Assembly: GCF_001905845.1 (NCBI RefSeq)
Contig: NZ_LIVZ01000016.1
Coordinates: 62,001 to 126,000, forward strand
DNA from: Streptomyces sp. TSRI0107
GTDB lineage: Bacteria > Actinomycetota > Actinomycetes > Streptomycetales > Streptomycetaceae
DNA length: 64,000 nucleotides
Reading direction: 5' to 3'
The notes beneath the pieces are model-generated. The model did no database searches. It saw only the letters and a list, made by a program, of their open reading frames with translations, and was not told the origin of the DNA. A program made the translations under genes and the position numbers. Below are positions 16,724-26,353 of this stretch, piece by piece (within the stretch, counting starts at the first letter, position 1; the number at the start of each line of letters is the position of its first letter).

Positions 16724-18229
16724 GTGGAATTGGCTTTGGCGCCGGAGACACTGGCGCGTTGGCAGTTCGGCATCACCACCGTCTACCACTTCCTGTTCGT
16801 CCCCCTGACGATCTCGCTCGCCGCCCTCACGGCCGGCCTGCAGACCGCATGGGTGCGCACGGAGAAGGAGAAGTACCTCAGGGCGACGAAGTTCTGGGGC
16901 AAGCTCTTCCTGATCAACATCGCGATGGGTGTCGTCACCGGCATCGTGCAGGAGTTCCAGTTCGGCATGAACTGGTCGGACTACTCCCGCTTCGTCGGTG
17001 ACGTCTTCGGCGCGCCGCTCGCCTTCGAGGCGCTCATCGCCTTCTTCTTCGAGTCCACCTTCATCGGCCTGTGGATCTTCGGCTGGGACAAGCTGCCCAA
17101 GAAGATTCACCTGGCCTGCATCTGGATGGTGTCGATCGGCACGCTGCTGTCGGCGTACTTCATCCTCGCGGCGAACTCGTGGATGCAGCACCCGGTCGGC
17201 TACCGGATCAACGAGGAGAAGGGCCGGGCCGAGCTGACCGACTTCTGGTTGGTCCTCACCCAGAACACCACCCTCAACCAGGTCTTCCACAGCTTCTCGG
17301 CCGCGTTCCTCACCGGTGGCGCCTTCATGGTGGGCATCGCCGCCTTCCACCTGCTGCGCAAGAAGCACATCCCGGTGATGCGGACGTCGCTCCGTCTCGG
17401 CCTGGTCACCCTGGCTGTCGGCGGCCTGTTCACCGCGGTCAGCGGCGACACCCTCGGCAAGGTCATGTACGAGCAGCAGCCGATGAAGATGGCCGCCGCC
17501 GAGGCCCTGTGGGACGGCGAGAAGCCCGCGCCGTTCTCGGTGTTCGCGTACGGGGACGTCGACAAGGGGCACAACAAGGTCGCCCTGGAGATCCCCGGCC
17601 TGCTGTCCTTCCTCGCCCACAGCGACTTCGAGTCGTACGTACCGGGCATCAACGACACCAACGAGGCCCTTCAAGAGCAGTTCGGGCCCGGCGACTACAA
17701 GCCCATCGTCCCCGTCGCCTACTGGGGCTTCCGCTGGATGATCGGCTTCGGCATGGCCTCCTTCTCGCTCGGCGTGCTGGGCCTGTGGCTCACCCGGAAG
17801 AAGTTCCTGCTGCCGGCCGCTCACCGCACCGGCGACGACGAGGTGCCGCGACTGGTGCTGCTGAAGAAGCCGCTCGGATCCCGCCTCACCCGGCTGTACT
17901 GGCTGCTGGCGCTCTGGACGATGGGCTTCCCGCTGATCGCCAACTCCTGGGGCTGGATCTTCACCGAGATGGGCCGCCAGCCGTGGGTCGTCTACGGCCT
18001 GTTCCAGACCCGGGACGCGGTCTCCCCCGGCACGTCCACAGCCGAGGTCCTCACCTCGATGATCACCTTCACCGTGCTCTACGCCGTCCTCGCCGTGATC
18101 GAGGTCAAGCTGCTGGTGAAGTACGTCAAGGCCGGCCCGCCCGAGCTGACCGAGGCCGACCTCAACCCGCCCACGAAGATCGGCGGCGACCTCCGTGACG
18201 CCGACAAGCCGATGGCCTTCTCGTACTAG
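16724..18229 (+). CDS. cydA: Cytochrome bd ubiquinol/menaquinol oxidase subunit I
   Basis: A 501-residue integral membrane protein, the heme-bearing subunit of the high-affinity cytochrome bd oxidase. The N terminus carries the first heme-ligand His at residue 22 (TTVYHFLFVPLTI). The second region FHSFSAAFLTGG and the conserved TEMGRQPWVVYG are present. About nine membrane helices are visible. The quinol loop is of the short type, consistent with 501 residues against about 520 in Escherichia coli. GTG at 16724 is preceded by GGAG nine bases upstream. It is followed 20 bases later by cydB and regulated by the Rex operator upstream. Confidence 0.96.
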   Translation: MELALAPETLARWQFGITTVYHFLFVPLTISLAALTAGLQTAWVRTEKEKYLRATKFWGKLFLINIAMGVVTGIVQEFQFGMNWSDYSRFVGDVFGAPLAFEALIAFFFESTFIGLWIFGWDKLPKKIHLACIWMVSIGTLLSAYFILAANSWMQHPVGYRINEEKGRAELTDFWLVLTQNTTLNQVFHSFSAAFLTGGAFMVGIAAFHLLRKKHIPVMRTSLRLGLVTLAVGGLFTAVSGDTLGKVMYEQQPMKMAAAEALWDGEKPAPFSVFAYGDVDKGHNKVALEIPGLLSFLAHSDFESYVPGINDTNEALQEQFGPGDYKPIVPVAYWGFRWMIGFGMASFSLGVLGLWLTRKKFLLPAAHRTGDDEVPRLVLLKKPLGSRLTRLYWLLALWTMGFPLIANSWGWIFTEMGRQPWVVYGLFQTRDAVSPGTSTAEVLTSMITFTVLYAVLAVIEVKLLVKYVKAGPPELTEADLNPPTKIGGDLRDADKPMAFSY

Positions 18230-18249
18230 GCCGAGGGAGCTGCACAGTC

Positions 18250-19347
18250 ATGGAACTGCACGACGTCTGGTTCGTTCTGATCGCCGTCCTGTGGATCGGC
18301 TACTTCTTCCTGGAGGGCTTCGACTTCGGGGTCGGCATCCTCACCAGGCTGCTGGCCCGGAACCGGCCCGAGAAGCGGGTGCTGATCAACACCATCGGAC
18401 CCGTCTGGGACGGCAACGAGGTGTGGCTGCTCACCGCGGGCGGCGCCACCTTCGCCGCCTTCCCCGAGTGGTACGCCACCCTCTTCTCCGGCTTCTACCT
18501 GCCCCTGCTGCTCATCCTGGTCTGCCTGATCATCCGCGGTGTCGCCTTCGAGTACCGCGCCAAGCGACCCGAGGAGCACTGGCAGCGCAACTGGGAGACC
18601 GCGATCTTCTGGACCTCGCTGCTCCCCGCGTTCCTGTGGGGCGTGGCCTTCGGCAACCTGGTGCGAGGCGTGAAGATCGACCAGGACATGGAGTTCGTCG
18701 GCACCGTCGGGGACCTGCTCAACCCGTACGCCCTGCTCGGCGGCCTGGTGACGCTCACCCTGTTCACCTTCCACGGGGCGGTGTTCACCGCCCTGAAGAC
18801 GGTCGGAGAGATCCGGGAACGCGCCCGGAAGCTGGCGCTCAAGGTCGGCCTCGTCACGGCTGTCCTCGCGCTGGTCTTCCTGCTGTGGACGCAGGCCGAC
18901 AGCGGGGACGGCAAGAGCCTGGTCGCCCTCGTCGTGGCCGTGGCCGCGCTGCTGGCGGCGCTGGCGGCGAACCAGGCAGGGCGTGAGGGCTGGTCGTTCG
19001 CGCTGTCCGGCGTCACCATCGTGGCCGCCGTGGCGATGCTCTTCCTGTCGCTCTTCCCGAACGTCATGCCGTCGTCGCTGAACGAGGAGTGGAGCCTCAC
19101 GGTCACCAACGCCTCGTCCAGCCCGTACACCCTGAAGATCATGACCTGGTGCGCGGCGATCGCCACGCCGCTCGTGCTGCTCTACCAGTCGTGGACGTAC
19201 TGGGTGTTCCGCAAGCGGATCGGCATCCAGCACATCGCTCCCGACCCGCACGCGGCTCCCGGCGCACACGCTGCCCCGGAAGCGCACGAGGCTCCTGAAT
19301 CGCGTACTACTCCCGAATCGCACACCACCCCCGAAGCCGCGCACTGA
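18250..19347 (+). CDS. cydB: Cytochrome bd oxidase subunit II
   Basis: A 365-residue membrane subunit with the CydB signatures EGFDFGVGILTRLLARN and GPVWDGNEVWLLTAGG near the N terminus and about eight helices. The last 35 residues form a hydrophilic tail with repeated APEAHEAPESRTTPES-like units, not seen in enterobacterial CydB and probably disordered. It is co-transcribed with cydA and cydCD; cydCD starts 4 bases after its stop. Confidence 0.95.
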   Translation: MELHDVWFVLIAVLWIGYFFLEGFDFGVGILTRLLARNRPEKRVLINTIGPVWDGNEVWLLTAGGATFAAFPEWYATLFSGFYLPLLLILVCLIIRGVAFEYRAKRPEEHWQRNWETAIFWTSLLPAFLWGVAFGNLVRGVKIDQDMEFVGTVGDLLNPYALLGGLVTLTLFTFHGAVFTALKTVGEIRERARKLALKVGLVTAVLALVFLLWTQADSGDGKSLVALVVAVAALLAALAANQAGREGWSFALSGVTIVAAVAMLFLSLFPNVMPSSLNEEWSLTVTNASSSPYTLKIMTWCAAIATPLVLLYQSWTYWVFRKRIGIQHIAPDPHAAPGAHAAPEAHEAPESRTTPESHTTPEAAH

Positions 19348-19350
19348 GGT

Positions 19351-22300
19351 GTGTTTCACGTGAAACCGATCGATCCACGGCTGCTCCGCTACGCCCGGGC
19401 CACCCGGTTCTTCCTGGTGGCCGTCGTCGGCCTGGGTGCCGTCGGCGCCGGGCTGGTCATCGCGCAGGCGATGCTCATCGCCGAGACGGTGGTGGGCGCC
19501 TTCCAGCACGGGATGGCGGTCGCGGAACTCCGCACTCCCCTGCTGCTGTTGGTGGCCGTCGCCTGCGGCCGCGCTCTGGTCGCCTGGCTCACCGAGCTGG
19601 CCGCCCACCGGGCGAGCGCGGCGGTGAAGTCGGAGCTGCGCGGGCGGCTGCTGGAACGATCGGCGGCACTCGGCCCGGGCTGGCTGAGCGGACAGCGCAC
19701 CGGCTCGCTGGTCGCGTTGGCCACGCGGGGAGTGGACGCCCTCGACGACTACTTCTCGCGCTACCTGCCCCAGTTGGGCCTCGCGGTGGTCGTCCCGGTG
19801 GCGGTGCTGGCGCGGATCGTCACCGAGGACTGGGTGTCGGCGGCGATCATCGTCGGCACCCTGCCGCTCATCCCCGTCTTCATGGTGCTGATCGGCTGGG
19901 CCACCCAGTCCCGGATGGACCGCCAGTGGCAGCTGCTGTCCCGGCTGTCCGGGCACTTCCTGGACGTGGTCGCCGGGCTGCCGACACTGAAGGTGTTCGG
20001 ACGGGCCAAGGCCCAGGCCGAGTCGATCAAGCGCATCACCGGCGAGTACCGGCAGGCGACCATGCGCACCCTGCGCATCGCCTTCCTGTCCTCTTTCGCG
20101 CTGGAGCTGCTGGCCACCCTCTCCGTGGCGCTCGTCGCCGTGACCATCGGCATGCGGCTGGTCCACGGCGACATGGACCTGTACATCGGCCTCGTCATCC
20201 TCGTCCTGGCTCCGGAGGCCTATCTGCCGCTGCGGCAGGTCGGCGCCCAGTACCACGCGGCGGCGGAGGGCCTGGCGGCGGCCGAGGAGATCTTCTCGGT
20301 CCTGGAGACCCCGGTACCGGCCTCGGGCACCACGCCCGTCCAGGCCGGGGCGATGACCTTCGAGAACGTGACCGTCCGCTACCCGGGACGCTCGGCGGAC
20401 GCGGTCTCCGACGTCTCGCTCACCGTCGAACCCGGTGAGACCGTCGCCCTCGTCGGCCCGAGCGGCGCGGGCAAGTCCACGCTGCTCAACGTGGCGCTGG
20501 GATTCGTACGGCCCACCGAGGGCCGGGTCCGGATCGGGGGAGCCGACCTCACCGACCTCGACCTGGAGCAGTGGCGCTCACGCATCGCCTGGGTGCCGCA
20601 GCGCCCGCATCTGTACGCCGGGACGATCGCCGAGAACGTACGGCTGGCCCGCCCCGACGCCGACGACCGTGCCTTGCGCCGGGCGCTGCGCGACGCGGGC
20701 GCGCTGGAGTTCGTGGACGCCCTCCCCCAGGGCGTCGACACCGTGCTGGGCGAGGACGGAGCGGGCCTCTCGGCCGGGCAGCGTCAGCGCCTCGCCCTGG
20801 CCCGCGCGTTCCTCGCCGACCGGCCCGTGCTGCTGCTGGACGAGCCGACGGCCGCGCTCGACGGGGCGACGGAGGCGGAGATCGTCGCAGCGGTCCACCG
20901 CCTCGCCGCCGGGCGCACCGTCCTGCTGGTGGTGCACCGCCCGGCGCTGCTGGGCGTGGCGGACCGGGTCGTACGGCTGGACGGGGCCGACAGCCCCCTG
21001 CGGGCGGACACGGCGGACCAGGACGTACGACAGGCTGTCACCGACGCCCAGGCGGTACCGCCGGCGACTCCTTCCGCGACTCCCTCGATACCCCCCGCCC
21101 GGACGGAACCCGCCCCGGACGGCATCCGCCCCGGCCCTGCACCGGAGGCCCCGGCACAGTCCCACCCTGACGGCACCCTCGCGGAGCCCGCGCCGGGAAT
21201 CACGGCGACCCCCGCCCCCGTCGGCACCTTCGCTCAGCCCGCGCCGCGAATCCCGGCGGAGTCGGCCCCCGTCGGCACCTTCGCGGAGCCGGCATCGGGA
21301 ATCCCGGCGGAGTTGGCCCCCGCCGGCACCCTCGCCGAGCCCGCGCCGCACTTCCCGGCGAACCCCGCCCCCACCGGCATCCTCGCCCGCGTCCGTCTCC
21401 TGTCCTCCGCACGCCGTGGCCGGCTCGCCCTCGCGTTGTTGCTCGGCAGCCTCGCGCTCGGCAGTGCCGTGGGGCTGATGGCGACGTCCGGCTGGCTGAT
21501 CTCGCGGGCCTCGCAGCAGCCGCCCGTGCTGTATCTGATGGTGGCCGTGACGGCGACGCGGGCCTTCGGCATCGGCCGGGCGGTGTTCCGGTACGCCGAG
21601 CGGCTGGTGTCGCACGACGCGGTGCTGCGGATGCTGGCCGACACCCGGGTCGCCGTCTTCCGGCGCCTGGAGCGGCTGGCGCCCGCGGGCCTGCGGACGA
21701 CCCGCCGGGGCGACCTGCTGTCCCGGCTGGTCGCCGACGTGGACGCCCTCCAGGACTACTGGCTGCGCTGGCTGCTCCCGGCCGGCGCCGCGATCGCCGT
21801 GTCCGCGCTGTCCGTCGGTTTCACGGCCTGGCTGCTGCCCGAGGCCGGGGCCGGGCTCGCCGTGGGCCTGCTGGCGGCCGGCGCCGGGGTCCCGCTGATC
21901 ACCGGTGCCGTGGCCCGGCGCGCCGAACGCCGGCTCGCCCCCGCGCGGGGCGTGCTCGCGACCCGGGTGGCCGACCTGCTCACCGGCACGGCCGAGCTGA
22001 CCGTCGCCGGCGCCCTGCCCGCCCGTACCGCCGAGACCCGGCGGGCCGACGCCGAGCTGACCCGGATCGCCTCGCGCGCGGCCACCGCCACCGCCCTCGG
22101 CGACGGTCTGACCGCGCTGATCTCCGGCCTGACCGTCGCCGCCGCCGCGCTCGCCGGTGTCCAGGCCGTGGCGGACGGACGGCTGAGCGGCGTCGCGCTG
22201 GCCGTCGTCGTGCTCACTCCGCTCGCCGCCTTCGAGGCGGTTCTCGGGCTGCCGCTGGCCGTGCAGTACCGGCAGCGGGTGCGCCGCAGCGCGGAGCGCG

Positions 22301-23118
22301 TGTACGAGGTGCTGGACGCCCCCGAGCCCGTCCGGGAGCCCGCGCGGCCCCGGCAGGCGCCCGCGACACCGTTCCCGCTCGTGCTGCGCGATCTGGACGC
22401 CCGCCACGCCGGCCAGGACCGGGACGCGCTCGCCGGTCTCGACCTGACGCTGGAGCGCGGACGACGGATCGCGATCGTCGGCCCGTCGGGGTCCGGCAAG
22501 ACGACCCTGGCGCAGGTGCTGCTGCGGTTCGTGGACGCCCGCGCGGGCTCCTACACGCTGGCCGGTGTGGACGCGTACGCCCTCGACGGCGACGACGTGC
22601 GGCGGCTCGTCGGTCTGTGCGCCCAGGACGCGCACCTCTTCGACAGCACCGTGCGGGAGAACCTGCTGCTCGCCCGGCGGGACGCCACGGAGGGCGAGCT
22701 GCGCGACGCGCTCGCCCGGGCCCGGCTGCTGGACTGGGCGGACAGCCTGCCCGAGGGGCTGGACACGCTCGTCGGCGAGCACGGGGCCCGGCTGTCGGGC
22801 GGCCAGCGGCAGCGGCTGGCCCTCGCGCGGGCGCTGCTCGCCGACTTCCCGGTGCTGGTCCTCGACGAGCCGGCGGAGCACCTGGACCTGCCGACGGCCG
22901 ACGCCCTCACCGCCGACCTGCTGGCCGCCACCCAGGGCCGTACGACGCTCCTGGTCACCCACCGGCTGGCCGGGCTGGAGGCCGTGGACGAAGTGATCGT
23001 GCTGGACGCGGGCCGTGTGGTGCAGCGCGGGCCGTACGCCGAACTGGCCGCGGTGGAGGGGCCGCTGCGGGAGATGGTGGCGCGGGAGGCGGAGGCGGAG
23101 CTGCCGGCGGCGGTATGA
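19351..23118 (+). CDS. cydCD: Fused CydD-CydC ABC transporter for cytochrome bd assembly
   Basis: A 1255-residue fusion of two ABC exporter half-transporters. CydDC exports glutathione or cysteine in enterobacteria and is needed for heme insertion into cytochrome bd; the substrate in actinomycetes is inferred. The first half has membrane helices to about residue 330, Walker A GPSGAGKST (~residue 369), signature LSAGQRQRLALARA and Walker B VLLLDEPTAAL. The second half has Walker A GPSGSGKTT (~1044), LSGGQRQRLALARA and VLVLDEPAEHLD. A Pro/Ala-rich linker (about 555-690) joins them and contains four 17-residue repeats. The GTG start codon overlaps a perfect parS site, so the protein begins MFHVKP. 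Confidence 0.94.
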   Translation: MFHVKPIDPRLLRYARATRFFLVAVVGLGAVGAGLVIAQAMLIAETVVGAFQHGMAVAELRTPLLLLVAVACGRALVAWLTELAAHRASAAVKSELRGRLLERSAALGPGWLSGQRTGSLVALATRGVDALDDYFSRYLPQLGLAVVVPVAVLARIVTEDWVSAAIIVGTLPLIPVFMVLIGWATQSRMDRQWQLLSRLSGHFLDVVAGLPTLKVFGRAKAQAESIKRITGEYRQATMRTLRIAFLSSFALELLATLSVALVAVTIGMRLVHGDMDLYIGLVILVLAPEAYLPLRQVGAQYHAAAEGLAAAEEIFSVLETPVPASGTTPVQAGAMTFENVTVRYPGRSADAVSDVSLTVEPGETVALVGPSGAGKSTLLNVALGFVRPTEGRVRIGGADLTDLDLEQWRSRIAWVPQRPHLYAGTIAENVRLARPDADDRALRRALRDAGALEFVDALPQGVDTVLGEDGAGLSAGQRQRLALARAFLADRPVLLLDEPTAALDGATEAEIVAAVHRLAAGRTVLLVVHRPALLGVADRVVRLDGADSPLRADTADQDVRQAVTDAQAVPPATPSATPSIPPARTEPAPDGIRPGPAPEAPAQSHPDGTLAEPAPGITATPAPVGTFAQPAPRIPAESAPVGTFAEPASGIPAELAPAGTLAEPAPHFPANPAPTGILARVRLLSSARRGRLALALLLGSLALGSAVGLMATSGWLISRASQQPPVLYLMVAVTATRAFGIGRAVFRYAERLVSHDAVLRMLADTRVAVFRRLERLAPAGLRTTRRGDLLSRLVADVDALQDYWLRWLLPAGAAIAVSALSVGFTAWLLPEAGAGLAVGLLAAGAGVPLITGAVARRAERRLAPARGVLATRVADLLTGTAELTVAGALPARTAETRRADAELTRIASRAATATALGDGLTALISGLTVAAAALAGVQAVADGRLSGVALAVVVLTPLAAFEAVLGLPLAVQYRQRVRRSAERVYEVLDAPEPVREPARPRQAPATPFPLVLRDLDARHAGQDRDALAGLDLTLERGRRIAIVGPSGSGKTTLAQVLLRFVDARAGSYTLAGVDAYALDGDDVRRLVGLCAQDAHLFDSTVRENLLLARRDATEGELRDALARARLLDWADSLPEGLDTLVGEHGARLSGGQRQRLALARALLADFPVLVLDEPAEHLDLPTADALTADLLAATQGRTTLLVTHRLAGLEAVDEVIVLDAGRVVQRGPYAELAAVEGPLREMVAREAEAELPAAV
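19353..19366. promoter_or_regulatory. parS site (perfect) overlapping the cydCD start codon
   Basis: GTTTCACGTGAAAC is an exact parS match whose first base is the third base of the cydCD start codon GTG. The site fixes the N-terminal residues FHVK. ParB bound here sits across the cydB-cydCD junction and the translation start. Confidence 0.92.
21175..21378 (+). repeat. Four 51-bp tandem repeats in the CydD-CydC linker
   Basis: Four consecutive 51-base units encode 17-residue repeats with the pattern T(L/F)A(E/Q)PAPxIPAxxAPxG, residues 609-676 of the CydCD fusion. Copies differ by several substitutions, so the array is not freshly made. It lies in the hydrophilic linker between the two half-transporters. 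Confidence 0.88.
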
Positions 23119-23279
23119 CAAAGCGCAGGCGTGCCGCACTGACCCTAGGTTCGTCCGGCCGTCCTCCCGGCTGACACGCCGTCAGCAGGGCCCGGGACTG
23201 CTCCATCCGAGCCCGTGGATCCCCCATGCGTACGACTTGAACAAGCGGTGCGGTGTCCGTACGGGCCAGGATCGCTGAC

Positions 23280-24332
23280 ATGTTGTCACCTCGTCGTCAC
23301 CCCAAGCTCTACGCCGCGCTCGCCTGCGCGCTCGCCGTGCTCGCCGCCCGGCCCGCCGAGCCCTCGGGCGACGGCGGTGTCGTGGCGGGCGGCGCCAGCC
23401 TGGAGGTGGCGCGGCTGTACCGGGAAGCGGCGGTGGTGACGCAGCGGTACGAGCAGGCGCGGCGCGAGGCGGACACGCAGCGGGCCGAGGTCGAGCGGCT
23501 GGAGGGCCTGCTGGACCGGCAGCGGCAGCGGATCGGTGCGCTGCACGAGGACCTGGGCCGGATCGCCAGTGCTCAGTACCGCGACGGCGGGGGTGTGCCA
23601 CTGGCCGCCCAGATGCTCCTCGCGGACGATCCGGAGGCGCTGATGCGAAGTCAGCAGGTCTTCTCGCGGGCTGATCAGGCGGTGAAGAACGCGATCGGCA
23701 AGAGCCGGGACGCGGAGGCCCGGCTGGCGGCCGACGAGACGAAGGCCGAGAAGGCCTGGCAGGAGCTGGAGAACCGGAACGCCGAGATGGCTGCGATGAA
23801 GCAGTCCATCGAGCAGAAGCTGGCGGAGGCGCGCGTCCAGTTGCAGGGCGAGGCGGACGCGTCGGCGGCGGCGGGCACCTGCCGGGGCGCGGTACGCCTG
23901 GACCAGCCGGAGACGTCCTTCACGAACGCCTGGGTCGCGCCGGTGGAGACGTACGAGATGTCCGCCGGGTTCGGCAGCGGCGGGGCCCGGTGGGCCAACG
24001 TGCACACCGGGCAGGACTTCGCGGTGCCCATCGGCACGCCGGTGCGGGCGGTCGGCGAGGGCAAGGTGGTGCGGGTGGTGTGCGGCGGTGCCTTCGGCAT
24101 CCAGATCGTGCTGGAACACCCGGACGGCTACTACACGCAGTACGCCCATCTCGCGTCCGTCGCCGTCGACCAGGGCGAGCGGGTGGAGACCGGCCAGTGG
24201 ATCGGCCAGGCCGGTACGACCGGCAACTCCACCGGCCCGCACCTGCACTTCGAGGTCCGGGTCACCCCGGAGCACGGCTCGGGCGTCGACCCGGTGCCGT
24301 GGCTGACGGAGCGAAACGTCCCGATCGGCTAG
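23280..24332 (+). CDS. M23-family (LytM) peptidoglycan endopeptidase with coiled coil
   Basis: A 350-residue exported protein. An N-terminal hydrophobic stretch (LYAALACALAVLAA) acts as signal or anchor, residues about 45-185 are a long coiled coil (QRYEQARREADTQRAEVERL onwards), and a C-terminal M23 domain carries the zinc motifs HTGQDFAVP (His ~242) and GPHLHFEV (His ~323). M23 enzymes cut peptide cross-bridges in the cell wall; with the coiled coil it resembles EnvC/NlpD-type division factors, a family-level inference. The ATG at 23280 has AGGA about ten bases before; a GTG at 23253 would add nine residues. Confidence 0.87.
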   Translation: MLSPRRHPKLYAALACALAVLAARPAEPSGDGGVVAGGASLEVARLYREAAVVTQRYEQARREADTQRAEVERLEGLLDRQRQRIGALHEDLGRIASAQYRDGGGVPLAAQMLLADDPEALMRSQQVFSRADQAVKNAIGKSRDAEARLAADETKAEKAWQELENRNAEMAAMKQSIEQKLAEARVQLQGEADASAAAGTCRGAVRLDQPETSFTNAWVAPVETYEMSAGFGSGGARWANVHTGQDFAVPIGTPVRAVGEGKVVRVVCGGAFGIQIVLEHPDGYYTQYAHLASVAVDQGERVETGQWIGQAGTTGNSTGPHLHFEVRVTPEHGSGVDPVPWLTERNVPIG

Positions 24333-24359
24333 CGCGGCACCGGCCCGCCCCTAAAAAAG

Positions 24360-25229
24360 CTAGCCCCGCTCCGCCAGCAGCCGTTCGATCACGACCGCGA
24401 CCCCGTCGTCGTTGTTGGCGACCGTGCGGCCCGAGGCGGCGGCGATCACGTCCGGGTGGGCGTTGCCCATGGCGTACGACCGGCCGGCCCAGGTCAGCAT
24501 CTCGACGTCGTTCGGCATGTCCCCGAAGGCGACGACCTCCTCGTGCGAGATGCCCCGGTCGGCGCAGCACAGGGCGAGCGTGCTGGCCTTGGAGACGCCC
24601 GGTCCGCTGATCTCCAGCAGCGCGCTGGGGCTGGAGCGGGTGACGTTGGCGCGCTCGCCGATGGCGAGCCGGGCCAGGGTGAGGAAGGCGTCCGGGTCGA
24701 GCGTTGGGTGGTACGCGAGGATCTTCAGCACCGGCTCCCCGGCACCGGGGGCGTCCGGCGCCAGCAGCCGCTCGGCCGGCGCGAGCGTGTCCGGGATCTC
24801 CATGTGCAGCTTGGGGTAGTCCGGCTCCTGGTGGAAGCCGTACGTCTGCTCCACCGCGTAGACGGTTCCCGGTGCCGCGTCCCGCAGCAGTCGTACGGCG
24901 TCCAGCGCGTTCTCCCGCGCCAGCTCGCGCACCTTCACGAACCGGTGGGTGCCGGGGCCGCCGTGCAGGTCGACCACGGCGGCGCCGTTGCCGCAGATCG
25001 CCAGGCCGTGGCCGTGGACGTGGTCGCTGACGACGTCCATCCAGCGGGCCGGGCGGCCGGTGACGAAGAAGACCTCGATGCCCGCCTCCTCGGCGGCGGC
25101 GAGGGCGGCGACCGTGCGCGGGGACACCGACTTGTCGTCGCGCAGCAGCGTGCCGTCGAGGTCGGTGGCGATCAGGCGGGGCGGTATCGCGGGGGCCGGG
25201 GTCTCGGGCTGTCGAGTCGCTGAGGTCAC
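24360..25229 (-). CDS. HAD-superfamily Cof-type phosphatase
   Basis: A 289-residue Cof/IIB-type HAD hydrolase. Motif I is IATDLDGTLLRD near residue 20 (nucleophile is the first Asp), motif II FFVTGRPARW, a cap with ICGNGAAVVD, the motif III lysine around GVSKASTL and motif IV VVAFGDMPNDVEML. Such enzymes dephosphorylate sugar phosphates or cofactors; the substrate cannot be told. The GTG at 25229 has GGGAG nine bases upstream, better than the ATG at 25247. The window contains a second relative beginning at 63487. Confidence 0.88.
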   Translation of the reverse strand: MTSATRQPETPAPAIPPRLIATDLDGTLLRDDKSVSPRTVAALAAAEEAGIEVFFVTGRPARWMDVVSDHVHGHGLAICGNGAAVVDLHGGPGTHRFVKVRELARENALDAVRLLRDAAPGTVYAVEQTYGFHQEPDYPKLHMEIPDTLAPAERLLAPDAPGAGEPVLKILAYHPTLDPDAFLTLARLAIGERANVTRSSPSALLEISGPGVSKASTLALCCADRGISHEEVVAFGDMPNDVEMLTWAGRSYAMGNAHPDVIAAASGRTVANNDDGVAVVIERLLAERG

Positions 25230-25323
25230 CGCGTCATTCTCCCGCATATGCCCGCACGGTCGTGCGGGTCTCCGCACATCTGAGTGGTGACGGTGCTCAC
25301 CAGCACCGTCACGCTCCGTTGTC

Positions 25324-26226
25324 TCATCCCAGCTGGGCCAGCGCGTCCATGGCGATCTGCTCGAAGACCTTCAGGTCCGCGGCGAAGTCCGAGTCGGGGA
25401 TGGGCCAGTGGATCACGATCTCCGTGAAGCCCAACTCCCGGTGCCGGCCCGCGAAGTCGACGAAGGCGTCCAGGGACTCCAGCGGCCGGCCGCGGTCCGG
25501 GGTGAAGCCGGTGAGCAGAACCTTGTCGAGCGCCCGCACATCACGCCCGGCCACCGCGCAGGCGTCCGCCAGCTTCTCGATCTGCCCGCGGATCGCCTGG
25601 ACGGACTGCTCGGGCGTCCCCGTCTCGTACAGCTTCGGGTCGCCGGTGGTCACCCACGCCTGCCCGTAGCGGGCGGCCAGCTTCAGCCCGCGCGGGCCGG
25701 TGGCGGCGACGGCGAAGGGGAGCCGGGGCCGCTGCACGCAGCCGGGGATGTTCCGAGCCTCGTGCGCCGAGTAGAAGTCGCCCTCGTACGACACCGAGTC
25801 CTCGGTCAGCAGCCGGTCCAGCAGCGGCACGAACTCGGCGAACCGGTCGGCCCGCTCGCGCGGCGTCCACGGTTCCTGGCCGAGCGCGGTGGCGTCGAAG
25901 CCGGTGCCGCCCGCGCCGATGCCGAGCGTGACCCGGCCGCCGGAGATGTCGTCCAGGGAGATCAGCTCCTTGGCGAGGGTCACCGGGTGCCGGAAGTTCG
26001 GCGAGGTCACCAGGGTGCCCAGCCGCAGCCGGTCGGTCACGGCCGCCGCGGCCGTCAGCGTCGGCACGGCACCGAACCACGGGCCGTCCCGGAAGCTGCG
26101 CCAGGACAGATGGTCGTAGGTGTAAGCGGTGTGGAAGCCGAGCTGATCCGCACGCTGCCACGTCTCCTTGGCACCCTCGTGCCAGCGGCGGTACGGGAGG
26201 ATCACGGTGCTCAGACGCAGACTCAT
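25324..26226 (-). CDS. LLM-class flavin/F420-dependent oxidoreductase
   Basis: A 300-residue TIM-barrel protein of the luciferase-like monooxygenase class. Family features are AYTYDHLSWRSF, LRLGTLVTSPNFRHPVTLAK, ISGGRVTLGIGAGG and the C-terminal GFTEIVIHWPIPD. In actinomycetes many such proteins use coenzyme F420, so this is the likely cofactor; the substrate is unknown. The start MSLRLSTV matches the first barrel strand, and the frame above it runs through a parS site. Confidence 0.87.
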   Translation of the reverse strand: MSLRLSTVILPYRRWHEGAKETWQRADQLGFHTAYTYDHLSWRSFRDGPWFGAVPTLTAAAAVTDRLRLGTLVTSPNFRHPVTLAKELISLDDISGGRVTLGIGAGGTGFDATALGQEPWTPRERADRFAEFVPLLDRLLTEDSVSYEGDFYSAHEARNIPGCVQRPRLPFAVAATGPRGLKLAARYGQAWVTTGDPKLYETGTPEQSVQAIRGQIEKLADACAVAGRDVRALDKVLLTGFTPDRGRPLESLDAFVDFAGRHRELGFTEIVIHWPIPDSDFAADLKVFEQIAMDALAQLG

Positions 26227-26251
26227 GCATCGAGCGTATGCGCCGCTCGGT

Positions 26252-26265
26252 GTTTCACGTGAAAC
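26252..26265. promoter_or_regulatory. parS site (perfect)
   Basis: GTTTCACGTGAAAC, an exact match to parS, 26 bases upstream of the LLM-oxidoreductase start and about 90 bases from a cluster of three DnaA boxes. Intergenic. Confidence 0.93.
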
Positions 26266-26353
26266 AGTCACCGTGCGCGGCAGACCGGCCACGGACGGAG
26301 AGACGGGCCTCGGGAGAGACGTGGATCACTCAGTTGATATACATCCTGAGGTT

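Noticed and set aside
20578..23139. An 853-codon minus-strand frame across cydCD
   Set aside because: It is opposite two intact ABC domains; the sequence is repetitive Gly/Arg/Gln and has no recognised motif.
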